Assembly (NCBI GenBank): GCA_001556025.1
Contig: LSIB01000056.1
Location: 1 to 54,059, forward strand
Length of the DNA: 54,059 nucleotides
DNA from: Rhizobiales bacterium CCH3-A5
Lineage (GTDB): Bacteria; Pseudomonadota; Alphaproteobacteria; Rhizobiales; Beijerinckiaceae
Direction of reading: 5' to 3'
Under the pieces are notes generated by a model. The model was not told where the DNA came from, did no database searches, and saw nothing but the letters and a program-made list of their open reading frames with translations. Shown piece after piece: positions 44,510 to 53,405 of this stretch (the first letter of the stretch is position 1; each line of letters opens with the position of its first letter). The translations under genes were made by a program, and so were the position numbers.

Positions 44510-45841
44510 ATGAAGAAGACCACGATCATGAAGGGAGCGGCGCTGGGCGCGCTTCTCGCCGGCAGCGCGCTCGTCTCGCCCGCCATGGCGCAGGATTCGA
44601 TCTATGTCGCCAACAACGCCTACAGGACCGGGCCCTTCTCTGGCTCCGGCACGCCGATCGGCGACGGCATGCGCGACTATTTCACCATGCTGAACGAGCG
44701 CGACGGCGGCATCGGCGGCGTGAAGATCAACTTCGAGGAATGCGAGACCGGCTACGACACCAAGAAGTCGATCGAGTGTTACGAACAGGCCAAGTCGAAG
44801 AACACGGTGATCTATTCGCCTTGGTCGACCGGCGCCACGCTCGCGGCGATTCCGCGCGCGCATATCGACAAGATCCCGATCCTGTCGATGGCCTATGGCC
44901 TCTCGGCCTCGGCCGATGGCGGCCAGTTTCCCTGGGTCTTCATCCCGCCGCTGACCTACTGGGACGGCGCCTCGATCATGGTCCGCCATATGGCCAACGA
45001 GCTCGGCGGCATGGACAAGCTCAAGGGCAAGAAGCTCGGCCTGATCCATCTCGACGCACCCTACGGCAAGGAGCCGATCCCGGTTCTGGAGGCGCTGGCC
45101 AAGAAATACGGCTTCGAGGTCAAGCTCTACCCCGTCGCCGCAGCCGACATGCAGAACCAGGGTTCGCTCTGGCTCTCGATCCGGCGCGATCGGCCCGATT
45201 ATCTCTACAACCAGGGCTGGGGCGCGATGAACCCGACCGCGGTCAAGGAGGCGATCAAGAACGGCTTCCCGATCGCCAAGCTGGTCGGCGTCTGGTGGGC
45301 CGGCGGCGATGACGACGCGCGTGCCGGCGGACCGGAGGCCAAGGGCTACAAGTCGCTGAACTTCAACGCGGCCGGCTCGAACTTCCCCGTGATCCAGGAC
45401 ATCCTCAAGCATGTCGTGGACAAGGGTAAGAGCCTGGCCCCGAAGGAGAAGGTCGGCGAGAACCTCTACAACCGCGGCGTCTACAACTCGATGCTGGTGG
45501 CCGAGGCGATCGCCAATGCCCAAAAGATCAGCGGCAAGAAGGTCGTCACCGGCGAGGATGTCCGGCGCGGCCTCGAGACGCTGAACATCACCGAGGCGCG
45601 GCTCAAGGAACTCGGCATGGCCGGCTTCGCCAATGCGGTGAAGATCGCCTGCGCCGACCATTCCGGCCACAACAAGGCTTATGTCGCCGAGTGGGACGGG
45701 ACGAAATGGACCCAGAAGGGCGACTGGATGGAGCCTCTCAAGGAGGAGGTCCGCCCGCTGATCGAGGCCGCTGCCAAGGACTATGCCGAGAAGAATACCG
45801 GCTGGCCCAAGCGCGCGGAAGCCTGCGAGAAGTCGTCCTGA
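44510..45841 (+). CDS. LivK-type periplasmic binding protein
   Basis: A 443-residue binding protein with a signal peptide of 27 residues (AALGALLAGSALVSPAMA). The mature N-terminus DSIYVANNAYRTGPFSGSG and LGLIHLDAPYGKEPIPVLEALAKKYGFEV follow the type I periplasmic fold of this transporter class. It lacks obvious amino-acid-binding motifs, and with a co-encoded acyl-CoA ligase the ligand may be an organic acid. GGAGGAAG precedes the ATG. Confidence 0.9.
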   Translation: MKKTTIMKGAALGALLAGSALVSPAMAQDSIYVANNAYRTGPFSGSGTPIGDGMRDYFTMLNERDGGIGGVKINFEECETGYDTKKSIECYEQAKSKNTVIYSPWSTGATLAAIPRAHIDKIPILSMAYGLSASADGGQFPWVFIPPLTYWDGASIMVRHMANELGGMDKLKGKKLGLIHLDAPYGKEPIPVLEALAKKYGFEVKLYPVAAADMQNQGSLWLSIRRDRPDYLYNQGWGAMNPTAVKEAIKNGFPIAKLVGVWWAGGDDDARAGGPEAKGYKSLNFNAAGSNFPVIQDILKHVVDKGKSLAPKEKVGENLYNRGVYNSMLVAEAIANAQKISGKKVVTGEDVRRGLETLNITEARLKELGMAGFANAVKIACADHSGHNKAYVAEWDGTKWTQKGDWMEPLKEEVRPLIEAAAKDYAEKNTGWPKRAEACEKSS

Positions 45842-45848
45842 GCTGAAG

Positions 45849-45921
45849 CAGTCGGCAATCGGCAGTAGGCAGTCGGAACCCCGGCTGCCTACCCGACTGC
45901 CGACTGCCCACTGCCACTGCC
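45849..45921. repeat. Mosaic GGCAGTCGG inverted repeat between binding-protein and LivF genes
   Basis: The left arm has tandem variants of CAGTCGGCA/GGCAGTAGGCAGTCGG and the right arm their complements (CTGCCTACCCGACTGCCGA). A nine-pair core stem, GGCAGTCGG / CCGGCTGCC, has an AACC loop (45868-45889). It fills nearly the whole gap inside the operon and is a candidate REP-type insertion or a transcript-attenuating hairpin that favours the binding protein. Confidence 0.65.
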
Positions 45922-45932
45922 GGGAAAACGCC

Positions 45933-46781
45933 ATGTCCACCGCGACCCTCGACAAGACTTCGACCACCGCGCCCGCCAGCGACAACATCCTGTCGCTGAA
46001 CAACATCGAGGTGATCTACGATCACGTCATCCTCGTGCTGAAGGGCGTCTCGCTGCATGTTCCGCGCAAGGGCATCGTCGCGATTCTCGGGGCCAACGGC
46101 GCCGGCAAGACCACGACGCTGAAGGCGATCTCGAACCTGCTCAAGGCCGAGCGCGGCGAGGTCACCAAGGGCTCGATCGTGTTCGAGGGCGAGCGGGTCG
46201 ACCGCATGTCGCCGAGCGAACTGGTGCGGCGCGGCTGCATCCAGGTGATGGAGGGGCGGCACTGTTTCGGCCATCTCTCGATCGAGGAAAACCTGCTGAC
46301 CGGGGCCTTCACCCGCCGCGACGGCAACGCCGCCATCAAGCGCGATCTCGAAAAGATCTACGAGCTCTTTCCGCGTCTGAAACAGCGCCGCAATGCGCAG
46401 GCCGGCTACACATCGGGCGGCGAGCAGCAGATGTGCGCCGTCGGCCGCGCCATGATGTCGAAGCCCAAGATGATCCTGCTCGACGAGCCGTCCATGGGGC
46501 TCGCGCCGCAGATCGTCGAGGAAATTTTTGAGATCGTCCGCCGGCTCAACGCCGACGAGGACGTGTCTTTCCTCGTCGCCGAGCAGAACACCAACATGGC
46601 GCTGCGCTACGCCACATACGGCTACATCATGGAGACCGGCCGCATCGTCATGGACGGCGAGGCCTCGATGCTGCGCGAGAACGAGGACGTGAAGGAGTTC
46701 TATCTCGGCGTCTCCGACGGCGACAAGAAGTCGTTCCGCGAGGTCAAGAGCTACAAGCGCCGCAAGCGCTGGCTGTCCTGA
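45933..46781 (+). CDS. LivF-type ABC ATPase
   Basis: A 282-residue ATPase. Walker A LGANGAGKTT, LivF-type IQVMEGRHCFGHLSIEENL, signature YTSGGEQQMCAVGRAM, Walker B ILLDEPSMGLAP and FLVAEQNTNMALR. The C-terminus carries a basic tail (KSYKRRKRWLS) beyond the usual family end. It completes the five-component importer begun at 41350. Confidence 0.92.
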   Translation: MSTATLDKTSTTAPASDNILSLNNIEVIYDHVILVLKGVSLHVPRKGIVAILGANGAGKTTTLKAISNLLKAERGEVTKGSIVFEGERVDRMSPSELVRRGCIQVMEGRHCFGHLSIEENLLTGAFTRRDGNAAIKRDLEKIYELFPRLKQRRNAQAGYTSGGEQQMCAVGRAMMSKPKMILLDEPSMGLAPQIVEEIFEIVRRLNADEDVSFLVAEQNTNMALRYATYGYIMETGRIVMDGEASMLRENEDVKEFYLGVSDGDKKSFREVKSYKRRKRWLS

Positions 46782-46803
46782 CGCCGCGCTTGGAGCAGGT
46801 CCG

Positions 46804-47490
46804 GTGCCGGTGCTGTTCTTCGCGATCGCGCTGCTGGCGATCCTGCTGATCTTCGGGCCGCAGGCCTGGGTCCGGCGCGAGATGGGCCGACATGCAGCGC
46901 CACGGCCCGATCTGCCCGGCACCGGCGGCGAACTGGCGCGCCACCTGCTCGACCGCTACCAGCTTCAGGCGGTGACGGTCGAGACGACCCCGGCCGGCGA
47001 TCATTACGACCCGGACGCCCGCGCCGTGCGACTGTCGACGGAAAACCATGACGGCCGTTCGATCACGGCGGTCGCGGTCGCCGCCCATGAGGTGGCCCAT
47101 GCGATCCAGCATGCGCAGGGCAGCGCATTGTTCGCCTGGCGCACCGCTCTGGCGCGCTTTCTGTCGGTCTTCGACAAGATCGCCATGGCGATCCTGCTGA
47201 CCGCGCCGCTCGTCGCCATCGTCACGCGCGCGCCGATGGTCGGACTGGTCCAGTTCGGGCTCGCCATCGCGCTGCTCGGCATCGGCCTCGTCGTGCATCT
47301 GGTGACGCTGCCGCTGGAGCTCGACGCCAGCTTCGGCAAGGCGCTGCCGATCCTGGCCGGCGACGGCTATCTCGCGGAGACCGACCTGCCAGCCGCGCGC
47401 GGCGTGCTGCGCGCCGCCGCCTTCACCTATGTCGCCGGGGCCCTGATCGGGCTCCTGAACTTTTTGCGCATCCTGCGCATCATCCGCTGA
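46804..47490 (+). CDS. Membrane zinc metallopeptidase (YugP/DUF-type neutral zinc peptidase)
   Basis: A 228-residue protein: an N-terminal membrane helix (LFFAIALLAILLIFGPQAW), a zinc-binding HEVAH motif in VAVAAHEVAHAIQHAQG at about residue 100, then three more hydrophobic segments. This is the layout of the YugP-like zinc peptidase family, of unknown substrate. GTG 46804 with GGAG upstream is the start. It lies between the LivF-type gene and the PaaK-like gene, so it is probably cotranscribed. Confidence 0.85.
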   Translation: MPVLFFAIALLAILLIFGPQAWVRREMGRHAAPRPDLPGTGGELARHLLDRYQLQAVTVETTPAGDHYDPDARAVRLSTENHDGRSITAVAVAAHEVAHAIQHAQGSALFAWRTALARFLSVFDKIAMAILLTAPLVAIVTRAPMVGLVQFGLAIALLGIGLVVHLVTLPLELDASFGKALPILAGDGYLAETDLPAARGVLRAAAFTYVAGALIGLLNFLRILRIIR

Positions 47491-47525
47491 AGCCGCCCCA
47501 CCGCGGCGTCTCAAGGACAGGACAG

Positions 47526-48758
47526 ATGAGCGAGCACCACGACGAGCGCGAAACCCTTTCGCCGCAGGCGCGCGAAACCGATCTGTTCACCCGCCTGCCG
47601 GCGGTGCTGGCCGCCGCACTGGCGACGCCGGGTTATGCCGCTCATCTCGGTGGCATCGATCCGGCCGCCATCATCGACCGCAAGGCGCTCGCGACGCTGC
47701 CGATCCTGCGCAAGGCCGACATGCCGGCGCTGCAGAAGCAGGCTTTGCCCTTCGGCGGCTTCGTCTCGGCATCGCTTGGCTCGTTCGGCCGGCTCTTCAC
47801 CTCGCCCGGCCCGATCTTCGAGCCGGAAGGCACGGGCAGCGACCCCTGGGGCGCGGCGCGCGGGCTTTATGCCGCCGGCTTCCGCGCCGGGGACGTGGTG
47901 CTGAACACCTTCGGCTACCACCTGACTCCCGGCGGCTTTATCATGGATTCGGCCGCCCGCGCGCTCGGCTGCGCCGTCATTCCGGCCGGCCCCGGCAATA
48001 CCGAGCAGCAGATGGAGGTGATCGCCGCCTATCGTCCCTCCTGCTATGCGGGCACGCCCGATTTCCTCAAGATTCTGATCGAGGCCGCGCAGGCGCGTGG
48101 CGTCGACATCTCCTGCATCAGGCGCGCGGTCGTCTCGGGCGCGGCCTTCCCCCCCTCGCTGCAGGCCTGGGTGCGCGAGCGCGGCGTCGACGCTTTCCAG
48201 CTCTATGCAACAGCCGATGTCGGCGTCATCGCCTATGAGACGTCGGCGCGCGAAGGGCTCGTCTTGAACGAGAACCTGATCGTCGAGATCGTCCGCCCTG
48301 GCACGGGCGATCCCGTCGCCGAGGGCGAGGTCGGCGAGATCGTCATCACCAATCTCGATCCGCACCATCCCCAGATCAGGCTCGCCGTCGGCGATCTCAC
48401 CGCGATCATGCCGGGCCTCAGCGCCTGCGGGCGCACCAACAGCCGGATCAGGGGCTGGATGGGCCGCGCCGACCAGACCGCCAAGATCAAGGGCATGTTC
48501 GTGCGGCCCGAACAGGTCGCCGAGATCGCCCGCCGCCATGCCGAGATCGCCAAACTGCGGCTCGTCGTCGGCCGAGCGGACGAAGTCGACACCATGACCT
48601 TGCGCGCCGAGATCTATGCCGAACCGGCAGGCCTTATCGACGCGGTCTCGTCCACTTTGCAGCAGGTCACCAAGCTGAAGGGCCGGGTGGAAGTCCTGCC
48701 GCTCGGCGCGCTGCCCAATGACGGCAAGGTCATCGCCGACGAGCGGCCGGTGGGGTGA
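47526..48758 (+). CDS. PaaK-like (phenylacetate-CoA ligase family) adenylate-forming enzyme
   Basis: A 410-residue protein of PaaK length and order: LPILRKADMPALQK near residue 60, a central CYAGTPDFLKILIEAA, GAAFPPSLQAWVRE, and a C-terminal GRADQTAKIKGMFVRPEQV that matches the PaaK hinge region. The ATP loop is not SSGTTG but FTSPGPIFEPEG (about 100-111). It may use ATP differently or be specialised. With the fused oxidoreductase and importer nearby, activation of an aryl- or aliphatic acid is likely. Confidence 0.85.
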   Translation: MSEHHDERETLSPQARETDLFTRLPAVLAAALATPGYAAHLGGIDPAAIIDRKALATLPILRKADMPALQKQALPFGGFVSASLGSFGRLFTSPGPIFEPEGTGSDPWGAARGLYAAGFRAGDVVLNTFGYHLTPGGFIMDSAARALGCAVIPAGPGNTEQQMEVIAAYRPSCYAGTPDFLKILIEAAQARGVDISCIRRAVVSGAAFPPSLQAWVRERGVDAFQLYATADVGVIAYETSAREGLVLNENLIVEIVRPGTGDPVAEGEVGEIVITNLDPHHPQIRLAVGDLTAIMPGLSACGRTNSRIRGWMGRADQTAKIKGMFVRPEQVAEIARRHAEIAKLRLVVGRADEVDTMTLRAEIYAEPAGLIDAVSSTLQQVTKLKGRVEVLPLGALPNDGKVIADERPVG

Positions 48759-48788
48759 GAGCGGCCTATCCGAAGGGGGCACTGGAAG

Positions 48789-48815
48789 AACCCCTCTCCT
48801 TCAAGGAGGGGGGTT
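48789..48815. terminator. Hairpin between convergent genes (possible bidirectional terminator)
   Basis: AACCCCTCTCC / GGAGGGGGGTT can form an 11-pair stem with one T-G wobble. It lies between the convergent PaaK-like and uracil-DNA glycosylase genes. There is no long T-tract on either side, so the terminator call is tentative. Confidence 0.45.
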
Positions 48816-48828
48816 CCTCGTGCCGGAC

Positions 48829-49530
48829 TCACCAGGCGATCTCCTCTTCACCCCTACCCGCCAACCACGCATTCGCTTTCGAAAACGGCTTCGACCCGAA
48901 AAATCCACGATGCGCCGAGAGCGGCGAGGGGTGCGGGCTCGAGATCACCAGATGCTTGCTCTCGTCGATCAGCGCCCGCTTCGCTTGAGCAGGATTGCCC
49001 CAGAGAATGAAGACGACATGGGGCCGGCTCCGTGAGACATGCGCGATCACCGCATCCGTCACCGCGCCCCAGCCCAGCCGCAGATGCGACCCGGCCTGGC
49101 TCGCCCCCTCGCGCACGGTCAGCGCGGTGTTGAGCAGCAGCACGCCATCGCGGGCCCAGTCCGACAGATCGCCATCGCGCAGGACTGGGCGGCCGAGATC
49201 GTCAGCCAGTTCGCGATAGATGTTGACCAGCGACTTTGGCAGGCGCGGCCCGCCGACATAGGAGAAGGCGAGCCCGTTGGCGTTGCCCGGCGTCGGATAG
49301 GGGTCCTGTCCCAGAATGACGACGCGGACGCTCTCCAGTGGCGTCAACGACAGCGCGGCAAAGGCTTGTTCGGGAGATGGCGCGACGACCGCGCCGCTTG
49401 CAGCATCGGCATCGACGGCGTCCGCCGCCCGCGCCGCCGCGCCGTCGGCGAAGACCCCAAGCTCGCGCCAGCCCGCAGCAGCCGGCGAGGCGAGGAAGGC
49501 CTCGAGCGCCTTCCGGTAGCGGCCGCCCAC
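48829..49530 (-). CDS. ung: Uracil-DNA glycosylase (family 1)
   Basis: A 233-residue repair enzyme that removes uracil from DNA. The water-activating motif is GQDPYPTPG (about 75-83), with Pro where GQDPYH has His. The DNA-intercalation loop HPSPLSAHRGFFG is near residue 200, with His in the second conserved position. The start is GTG 49530, 13 bases after the 5'-nucleotidase family gene's stop, so the two may be cotranscribed. Confidence 0.9.
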   Translation of the reverse strand: MGGRYRKALEAFLASPAAAGWRELGVFADGAAARAADAVDADAASGAVVAPSPEQAFAALSLTPLESVRVVILGQDPYPTPGNANGLAFSYVGGPRLPKSLVNIYRELADDLGRPVLRDGDLSDWARDGVLLLNTALTVREGASQAGSHLRLGWGAVTDAVIAHVSRSRPHVVFILWGNPAQAKRALIDESKHLVISSPHPSPLSAHRGFFGSKPFSKANAWLAGRGEEEIAW

Positions 49531-49543
49531 GCGCGGCGAGCCT

Positions 49544-51064
49544 TCACTTCAGCACGGCCCGCCCTTCGACCTTGGCATCGACCGTGCCGAGCTTGCGCAG
49601 ATAGACCATGACCTCGTTGGCCATCAGCTTGCCGTCGGTCAGGCCGATCAGCGTCCTGCCGCGGCCGAGCGCGGTGTAGCCGTCGCCGCCCTCCAGCATG
49701 AAATTGTTCGAGGCGACGGTGTATTTGCCGGCCATGTCGATCGGCTTGCCATCGACCGTCACCGCCGTGACGCGCGAGCCCTGCGGCTGCTTCAGATCGG
49801 CCTCGAATGCGAGGCCGGAGACGACCGGGAAGCGCCCCGCGCCCTGCGGCGCGTCGCGCAGGCCGTTCTCGAGCGCGTCCTTGACGTCCTTGCCGGTGAT
49901 CTCGACCATCACGGTCGCGTTGCCGAAGGGCAGTTCGCTCAGCACGTCGCGCCGCGTCAGCTTCTGGCCAGCGGCATATTGCTTGTTGGCGCGGATGCCG
50001 CCGGCATTGGTGATCGCAAGCTGCGCGCCCGTCGAGGCCCTGATCGCGTCGGCGATCAGGTTGCCGATCGCGCTCTCCTGAGTCCGGATCACGCCGGTGC
50101 GCGAATCGAGCGGTGCGGCCAGCGTCGCGACGTCGATGTCGAGTTCCTTGGAAAGCTCCGCCTCATAGCCCTTCACGATCGCGACAACCTCCGGATCGGG
50201 CGTCGCCGCTCTGGAATCATTGACGCGGAAGGTTGGCGTCCAGGCGACGCGACGGGCCGCTCCCTCGCCTGTCACAGTGACGGCGATATCGATCGCGGTG
50301 ACGTAATTGCCCTCCTCGTTGGACTCCACCATCACCACCTTGCCGTCATAGGCGATGGCGAGGTCGTGGTCGTGGCCGGTCAGCAGGATGTCGACGACGC
50401 GCGAACGCACGATCTCGTTGTCGGTCGCGCGGTCGGCATGGACCACGGCGACAAGGATGTCTGCCCCTTGCGTCTTCAGCGCCCGCGCCTCGCGCCGCAG
50501 CGCCTCCATGGTCGAGGAGAATTTCAGGTCACCGGGATTGGAGAGCTGCGGCGTCGGGTCGAAGGTCGTGCCGATGACGCCGACCTTGACCGGACCCAGT
50601 TCGAAAATGGCCGAGTCCTTGTGACCGGGCAAAGGCTGGCCCGCGGCGTCGCGCAGATTGGCGGCGAAGGTCGGGTAGCTTTGCGCGGCGGTCAGCTTGA
50701 GATAGTTCGCCTTGCCGAAATCGAACTCGTGATTGCCCGGAACGAAGACGTCGATGCCCATCTTGTTCTGCATCGCGACAATATGCGCGCCCTGGTCGAA
50801 GCCCGACATCAGCGAGGGCGAGTAGCAGTCGCCGGCATGGCAAAACAGCAGCGGCACGCCCTTTGCGCGCTCTGCCTTCGCGATGCCGGCCGCGCGCGCG
50901 AAACCGCCTTTGCCCTTGTCGTCGCTCATCTTGTAGATGTCGTTGACCAGCAGCAGAGTGAAAGCCGGCGCCGGCGTCTGGGCGACCGCCACGGGTGCGG
51001 TGGCGGCGAGCGCGGCCGGCGCGGCGATGACGCCAAGCGCGTTTCGGCGTGTGAGCTTGCTCAT
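49544..51064 (-). CDS. Periplasmic 5'-nucleotidase/metallophosphatase family protein
   Basis: A 506-residue protein: Tat-type signal (TRRNALGVI, residues 5-13; cleavage near 28), metallophosphatase domain (about 35-270) and 5'-nucleotidase C-terminal domain (about 310-500). Metal motifs are GNHEFDFG and GHDHD, but the first motif reads NDIYKM, with Tyr where DxH normally has His. The C-terminal ITNAGGIRANKQYAAG is the substrate-binding signature. It probably hydrolyses nucleotides or nucleotide sugars in the periplasm; AAGAAGG precedes the ATG. Confidence 0.88.
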   Translation of the reverse strand: MSKLTRRNALGVIAAPAALAATAPVAVAQTPAPAFTLLLVNDIYKMSDDKGKGGFARAAGIAKAERAKGVPLLFCHAGDCYSPSLMSGFDQGAHIVAMQNKMGIDVFVPGNHEFDFGKANYLKLTAAQSYPTFAANLRDAAGQPLPGHKDSAIFELGPVKVGVIGTTFDPTPQLSNPGDLKFSSTMEALRREARALKTQGADILVAVVHADRATDNEIVRSRVVDILLTGHDHDLAIAYDGKVVMVESNEEGNYVTAIDIAVTVTGEGAARRVAWTPTFRVNDSRAATPDPEVVAIVKGYEAELSKELDIDVATLAAPLDSRTGVIRTQESAIGNLIADAIRASTGAQLAITNAGGIRANKQYAAGQKLTRRDVLSELPFGNATVMVEITGKDVKDALENGLRDAPQGAGRFPVVSGLAFEADLKQPQGSRVTAVTVDGKPIDMAGKYTVASNNFMLEGGDGYTALGRGRTLIGLTDGKLMANEVMVYLRKLGTVDAKVEGRAVLK

Positions 51065-51244
51065 CGGGCGAACCTTCTTTTCGAGAACCGCTACAGACTA
51101 GCAAGAGCCGTGCTGCGATGACCAGCCCGGAGCATGGCTGTTTGCGGCCCCGTCATGCGATGTCGCACCCCCGCCGCATGGGCGCGCAATGACTGGACGA
51201 AACCCGGAACTCGTCTAAATCACGAGGAAAGGAACCCTGACACC

Positions 51245-52309
51245 ATGACAGTCGAGACCAAGCCGGCCACGGACATGCGCGCCGTGAAGCTGCCATCCGA
51301 CCACCCGCCGGTCAGGGCCGGGCGCATCGGCGTTCTGCTGATGAATCTCGGCACGCCGGAGGGCACCTCATACTGGCCGATGCGCGCCTATCTCAAGGAG
51401 TTCCTGTCCGACCGCCGCGTCATCGAAACGTCGCGCTGGATCTGGTGGCCGTTGCTGAACCTCGTCATCCTGACACTGCGCCCGGGCAAGAAGGGCAAGG
51501 ACTACGCCTCGATCTGGAACAATGAGCGCGACGAGGGCCCGCTCAAGACCATCACCCGCTCGCAGACCGAACAGCTCGAGGCGCGGCTTAAACCCCTGAC
51601 CGGAGAGCGTGTCGTCTTCGACTGGGCGATGCGCTACGGCTTCCCCGACGTGAAGAGCCGGCTCGACGCACTGCTGGCGCAGGGCTGCGACCGCATCCTG
51701 CTCGTGCCGCTCTATCCGCAATATGCCGCGCCGACTTCGGCGACGGCCTGCGACCAGGCCTTTCGGGCGCTGATGGAGATGCGCTGGCAGCCTGCGGTGC
51801 GCGTCGCGCCGCCCTATCACGACGACCCGGTCTATATCCGGGCTCTGGCCGATTCGATGCGCGGCGAACTGGCGAAGCTCGATTTCGAACCCGAGGTGAT
51901 CCTCTGCTCCTTCCACGGCATGCCGAAGGAATACCTGCTCAAGGGCGACCCCTATCACTGCCAGTGCGCCAAGACCTGGCGGTTGCTGCGCGAGGAACTC
52001 GGCCTGCCGCCGGAGCGCTTCAAGCTCACCTTCCAGTCGCGCTTCGGCCCGGCCGAATGGCTGCAGCCCTATACCGACGAGACCGTCAAGGCGCTGGCCG
52101 AGGCCGGCACGAAATCGCTCGCCATCGTCGCGCCCGGCTTCTCGGCCGACTGCCTTGAGACTCTGGAAGAGCTCGACGTGGAAAACCGCGAGATCTTCCT
52201 CGAACATGGCGGCGAGCACTTCGCCTATCTGCCCTGCCTGAACGACTCCGAGGAGGGCATGCGCGCCATCACCGAGGTGGTGCAGAGGGAACTGATGGGC
52301 TGGGTCTGA
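51245..52309 (+). CDS. hemH: Ferrochelatase
   Basis: A 354-residue enzyme inserting Fe(II) into protoporphyrin IX, the last step of haem synthesis. Motifs in order: VLLMNLGTPEG (about 30-40), MRYGFPDVKSRLD, LLVPLYPQYAAPTSATACDQ, the metal-site region CSFHGMPKEYLLKGDPYHCQC (about 220-240), FQSRFGPAEWLQPYTDE and the proton-transfer APGFSADCLETLEEL. An N-terminal extension of about 25 residues precedes the core. ATG 51245 has AAGGA upstream. The upstream gap shows no clear Irr or Fur box. Confidence 0.95.
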   Translation: MTVETKPATDMRAVKLPSDHPPVRAGRIGVLLMNLGTPEGTSYWPMRAYLKEFLSDRRVIETSRWIWWPLLNLVILTLRPGKKGKDYASIWNNERDEGPLKTITRSQTEQLEARLKPLTGERVVFDWAMRYGFPDVKSRLDALLAQGCDRILLVPLYPQYAAPTSATACDQAFRALMEMRWQPAVRVAPPYHDDPVYIRALADSMRGELAKLDFEPEVILCSFHGMPKEYLLKGDPYHCQCAKTWRLLREELGLPPERFKLTFQSRFGPAEWLQPYTDETVKALAEAGTKSLAIVAPGFSADCLETLEELDVENREIFLEHGGEHFAYLPCLNDSEEGMRAITEVVQRELMGWV

Positions 52310-52343
52310 GCTGCCTGCTCACGTTCGATGAACTTAGCTTCAC

Positions 52344-52422
52344 CGTCATTGCGAGCGAAGCGAAGCAATCCAGCAAGCGTAGAAATAAACGCTGGATTGC
52401 TTCGCTTATGCTCGCAATGACG
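52344..52422. repeat. Long palindromic repeat element, copy 2
   Basis: Arms of about 31 bases (CGTCATTGCGAGCGAAGCGA then AGCAATCCAGC, and its inverse with a short internal change) flank a 16-base AT-rich centre. It is the same family as 39076-39150 and lies between the convergent ferrochelatase and hydrolase genes. No transposase is nearby. Confidence 0.88.
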
Positions 52423-52457
52423 AGAGGACGCGATCCATCGTCGCCGTTCTGATGAAC

Positions 52458-53354
52458 TCAGCCGACAACAAAATCCGCCACCGCGCGGATCGCCGCCTTC
52501 CCCTGCAGGATGCGGCGGTGGCCGAGCCCGGCCAGCGTCTCCAGTCGGACGAAATCGCCCGCCGCCGCCAGGTCCTGCGCGTTCTCCAGCCCCAGTTCAC
52601 GATCGTCCCGGCAATGCAGCACCAGTGTCGGCAGCCGCAGCGCAGCCAGTTGCGCGCGGCCCTCGAACGCCTCGACCGGCGCGCCTGCGACGACATGGAT
52701 GCGGCGCTCCAGCGCCCGTTGGCCACGCGCGCCAAGCCCGATCGTGGAACCGAAGCGGCGCGTGACGCCTGCCATCGAGGACGGCGCGGCGATCATGGCG
52801 AGCTTGTCCGCCTTGACGCGCGACTGGCCCGGCACTGTGCCGGCGAGCGCGGCAAGCGCGATCGAACCGCCGAAGGAATGCGTCACCAGCGCATGAACCG
52901 GCGCGAAGGCCCGCGCGACCGCCGTCAGGCTCGCGACGCCGATCGGGATGTTGAGCTCGCTGCCGGTCGATTCTCCATGCGCGGGGAGGTCGAAGGCGAC
53001 GACGCGAAAACCCGCCTCGACCAGCGGCGCCACGAAGGCGGTCATGTAGGCGGCTCGGCCGCTCCAGCCATGCACGAGGATGACGGTCCGTGTTTGCGCC
53101 GGCGGAACGGCTGGCGTCGCCGCCTCGAAGACATAGGCCGCGACCGAGCCGCAGGGAAACGGGATCGCGATGGGCCGCCCTCCCGCCAGTCGCGCTGAGG
53201 CGGACTTGACGGCAGGGTTGCGATTGGCGTTTTCCTGCTTTTGGCGCGGGGGCGTGCAGAAAGCCCTGAAGGCAAGGCGGCCGACGGGCCCCGGCGCAAT
53301 CAGACTCGTGACCCCGACCAGCGGCCGGAACAGACGGAGTGCGGCACCAGACAT
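52458..53354 (-). CDS. Alpha/beta-hydrolase fold protein
   Basis: A 298-residue hydrolase. VILVHGWSG (oxyanion loop, about 92-100), VVAFDLPAHGES, and nucleophile elbow VTHSFGGS (Ser about 164; usual GHSxGG has Thr in place of the first Gly). LVLHCRDD and LAGLGHRRIL give the expected acid and His. ATG 53354 with GAGG upstream is preferred over the upstream ATG at 53387, which lies in the operator region. It is divergent from a MarR gene whose palindromes cover the shared control region, so it is probably repressed by that MarR. Confidence 0.85.
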   Translation of the reverse strand: MSGAALRLFRPLVGVTSLIAPGPVGRLAFRAFCTPPRQKQENANRNPAVKSASARLAGGRPIAIPFPCGSVAAYVFEAATPAVPPAQTRTVILVHGWSGRAAYMTAFVAPLVEAGFRVVAFDLPAHGESTGSELNIPIGVASLTAVARAFAPVHALVTHSFGGSIALAALAGTVPGQSRVKADKLAMIAAPSSMAGVTRRFGSTIGLGARGQRALERRIHVVAGAPVEAFEGRAQLAALRLPTLVLHCRDDRELGLENAQDLAAAGDFVRLETLAGLGHRRILQGKAAIRAVADFVVG

Positions 53355-53371
53355 GGCGAAACCTCGATTTC

Positions 53372-53405
53372 GTTCAATGCTGAACAAGTATGTTCAACCA
53401 TGAAC
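53372..53405. promoter_or_regulatory. Two spaced operator palindromes at the hydrolase/MarR divergent start
   Basis: GTTCA-ATGC-TGAAC (53372-53385) and GTTCA-ACCA-TGAAC (53392-53405) are the same palindrome repeated exactly 20 bases apart, about two helical turns. The second covers the MarR start codon at 53400. The spacing would place two dimers on one face of the DNA and also creates an internal TGAACA-N4-TGTTCA. Confidence 0.75.
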
